A DNA stretch of 64,000 nucleotides from DATHZQ01 sp965216945 (GTDB lineage Bacteria; Actinomycetota; Acidimicrobiia; Spongiisociales; UBA5794). A program made the translations under genes and the position numbers. Below the pieces are notes generated by a model. The model saw nothing but the letters and a program-made list of their open reading frames with translations. It searched no databases and was not told the DNA's origin. The stretch lies in contig CBDCGU010000003.1 of assembly GCA_965216945.1 (NCBI GenBank), forward strand, positions 2,480,001 to 2,544,000. Direction: 5' to 3'. Positions 62,460 through 64,000 of this stretch are shown piece after piece. Position 1 is the stretch's first letter. Each line of letters starts with the position of its first letter.

Positions 62460-62681
62460 ATCGCGGCCGGAGCAGTGTTCGGCCGTACCTGACTCGTCCG
62501 GCTTTCGGCCGAGCTGAATCCTCGCTCGCTGCGGCGGGCGGAGCCGCTGCAGCGGGGTCGAAGGGGGAGGAGCGGAGCTGCCCCCTTCGAGCATCCCTCT
62601 CCTCGAGGTCCTCCTCGGGGTTGAGATGTTCGGCCGCGGGCAACCCCTTTGCGGCTCAGCTGCGGTTGACGGGGGCCATCA

Positions 62682-62709
62682 AAGGAGCGCCCCAGGCGGG
62701 GCGCTCCTT
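62682..62709. terminator. 12-bp stem hairpin, module copy 1
   Basis: AAGGAGCGCCCC and GGGGCGCTCCTT with AGGC loop. On the minus strand the stem is followed by TTTGATGG, a weak T tract. It may end htpX transcription on the plus strand or be the remnant terminator of a lost minus-strand gene. Confidence 0.6.
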
Positions 62710-62722
62710 CAGTCTGGCCGGT

Positions 62723-62760
62723 CCGGTGAGCTCGCGTCTCTGTCGCTGCGCGCACGCTCA
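62723..62760. repeat. 3'-end repeat module, copy 1
   Basis: CCGGTGAGCTCGCG (62723-62736), 13 nt, GCGCACGCTCA (62750-62760). It lies 13 nt from the adjacent hairpin, exactly as in copy 2. On the minus strand it partly encodes RLSVRAA, similar to the RVSVRRAR end of the downstream secreted protein, but a TAG lies just upstream in frame. Confidence 0.55.
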
Positions 62761-62898
62761 GGCGGAGCGGCTATGTCCTCTGTGGCGGTACGCCCCCGGA
62801 TCGACCTATTGATCGTCCGGCGGGCAGCCGCGCTCTTGGCACGAACCTACTCGCCGATTTCGTCTCTCAGCGGGGCATTTTTCGCGGTCTCGTGACCG

Positions 62899-62934
62899 AG
62901 ACGAGGGGGCGCCTGGCCAGGCGCCCCCTCGTCT
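62899..62934. terminator. 36-bp perfect palindrome after the secreted-protein gene
   Basis: Each 18-bp half reads AGACGAGGGGGCGCCTGG on either strand. It starts 29 bp beyond the stop of the minus-strand secreted-protein gene and is followed there by a second small hairpin (62885-62898), without a T tract. Most likely a transcript end or stabilising hairpin. Confidence 0.6.
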
Positions 62935-62947
62935 GCCGTCAACGTTG

Positions 62948-62985
62948 CCGGTGAGCTCGCGGTCACCTCGCTCGGCGCACGCTCA
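62948..62985. repeat. 3'-end repeat module, copy 2
   Basis: CCGGTGAGCTCGCG (62948-62961), 13 nt, GCGCACGCTCA (62975-62985), spanning the stop codon and last codons of the secreted-protein gene. Confidence 0.55.
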
Positions 62986-64000
62986 CTCGGATGAGCTGGG
63001 CTTGGTTGCCGTTGGCGTTCTCGACATAGACGAGCATCAGCCCGCGCACGGGTGTGCTCCTCATCGAGACCGGATCTACGGCAGCGGTCCAGCTGGCGCT
63101 CCCGCCGGCCTCGAGCTCGGCAAACGCACCACTCTCGATGGGCTGGTCGAAGGCGTTGTAGTGGCCGACCCCATTGACGATGTCGTCGGGGGCGCCTTCT
63201 CTCGAGAACACGCCCGAGATGAAGGAGAACTCGGCGTTGCCCGGTGTCAGACCGACCGCGGACAGCCCGAACGGCAGCAGCACGACGCTGCTGTCGAGGC
63301 CGCCTCCGGCGAACCAGAGATCCACCAGATCCCCCGTGTCCAAATCGAACGTGAAGGACAGCAGCGTGCCTTCGAACGCATCCGCAAACAGCGCACCGTC
63401 GAAGCCAACGACCGCGTAGTCGTTGACCCCGTCGCGGTCGGTGTCGACCAGCACATCCCACTCGTTGATCGATGGGTTCGAGTTGCGGGTGTTGGTGCTG
63501 ATGGCGAACACGCCGAGGTCGGCGCCCGGCAACGTCTGGACGCCGACTGCGTTGACGTCGGTGAACGTTGCATCCCGGGGATCGGTCAGCGACCACGCAT
63601 AGGAGTCGACCGTTCCCGGTGCACCTGTTGCGTTCGTCGTCGTCAGGTTGATGGGACCGGTACCCCGCACGGAGGCCGAGGTCGGGCTCGTCGCAAGCGA
63701 CGAATTGCCCCGGACCACGGCGACGAACGGCACCCGGAGCACCGGACCGGACCCTGGGTCGAACACCACGGCGCCCGAGGCGGTGACGAAGCCCGCCGGG
63801 AGGCTGGCTCCGTCGACGCTCAACGTGAGGTCAACCGACGCTCGACTGTTGCCGCCCACAGTCACCGTGCTCGACGAGAGGGTTCCGCTCGCCACACCAG
63901 CCGCATCGGTGTTCCAGTCGATCGAGACGTCGTAGCTCGCTGCGCTGGAGCCCAGGTTGTGGAGCGTGGCCGTCTTGGTGTCCGTCATGACCCCGGTGCT
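62963..64000 (-). CDS. Secreted protein with Fn3-like repeats, C-terminal part (probable subtilase)
   Basis: The frame enters from beyond the right edge and ends at TGA 62965-62963, giving 345 residues. The first part (TDTKTATLHNLGSSAASYDVSIDWNTDAAGVASGTLSSSTVTV...) is a beta-sandwich domain typical of the region after the catalytic domain in large subtilases. The next 200 residues describe an all-beta domain with DVLVDTDRDGVNDYAVVGFD, an Asp-rich calcium-type loop. The end is RVSVRRAR. The catalytic region is outside the window, so the protease assignment rests on similarity in layout to the complete subtilase nearby. Confidence 0.65.
   Translation of the reverse strand, partial: STGVMTDTKTATLHNLGSSAASYDVSIDWNTDAAGVASGTLSSSTVTVGGNSRASVDLTLSVDGASLPAGFVTASGAVVFDPGSGPVLRVPFVAVVRGNSSLATSPTSASVRGTGPINLTTTNATGAPGTVDSYAWSLTDPRDATFTDVNAVGVQTLPGADLGVFAISTNTRNSNPSINEWDVLVDTDRDGVNDYAVVGFDGALFADAFEGTLLSFTFDLDTGDLVDLWFAGGGLDSSVVLLPFGLSAVGLTPGNAEFSFISGVFSREGAPDDIVNGVGHYNAFDQPIESGAFAELEAGGSASWTAAVDPVSMRSTPVRGLMLVYVENANGNQAQLIRVSVRRAR

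Larger units (their letters stand above)
62460..62962. other. Intergenic region with three hairpins and a repeated module
   Basis: About 500 bp with no supported gene. It holds a 10-bp stem at 62558-62590 (TCGAAGGGGG / CCCCCTTCGA), the hairpin at 62682-62709, the long palindrome at 62899-62934 and two copies of a 3'-end module described separately. Confidence 0.6.

Overview
The window is high-GC actinobacterial DNA. Two things point to the deep-branching class Acidimicrobiia or a close relative: gene content (geranylgeranyl-reductase next to nuo, TadE/TadG pseudopilins, a SARP-type regulator, many Thr-rich lipoproteins) and leaderless promoters of the form TAnnnT-N6/7-start codon. That placement is inference. 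No rRNA, tRNA, CRISPR array, insertion sequence or phage gene was seen.

Layout. 1-0.9 kb: tail of an anti-sigma-type ATPase and a Dps protein. 1.0-6.9 kb: a CcoN-CcoO fusion whose oxidase part has lost every heme and copper ligand, a membrane-anchored cytochrome c, a LysM membrane protein and the heme A pathway genes ctaA-ctaB. 7-13.8 kb: Gfo/Idh/MocA dehydrogenase, a tiny membrane protein, a phosphotransferase, a cupredoxin-like lipoprotein, an RHH-like protein, a DAHP synthase-chorismate mutase preceded by a Tyr/Phe leader-peptide attenuator, 3-methyladenine glycosylase and a TIR-domain protein. 13.9-30.3 kb: geranylgeranyl reductase and a complete 14-gene complex I operon (nuoA-N). 30.3-36 kb: a bactofilin-like membrane protein, then on the minus strand three Tad pseudopilins, a lipoprotein and an alkaline-phosphatase-superfamily enzyme. 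36-46.6 kb: a second complex I operon with 11 genes (nuoABCD-HIJKLMN), lacking the NADH module nuoEFG. 46.6-50.2 kb: a 1190-residue SARP-BTAD-STAND-TM-BMP regulator. 50.3-55.1 kb: secreted HExxH protein, a histidine kinase/response regulator pair and two membrane proteins. 55.2-64 kb: a MidA/NDUFAF7-type methyltransferase, serine ammonia-lyase, lipoprotein, subtilase, HtpX and the C-terminal part of a second secreted protein.

The dominant theme is respiration: two different complex I types, menaquinone side-chain saturation, heme A synthesis, cytochrome c proteins and a possible complex I assembly methyltransferase. The strongest candidates for undescribed biology are the ligand-free CcoN-CcoO protein, the membrane-spanning SARP/STAND/BMP regulator, the TIR protein with a duplicated helical tail, and six small ORFs that exactly bridge every long gap in both nuo operons.
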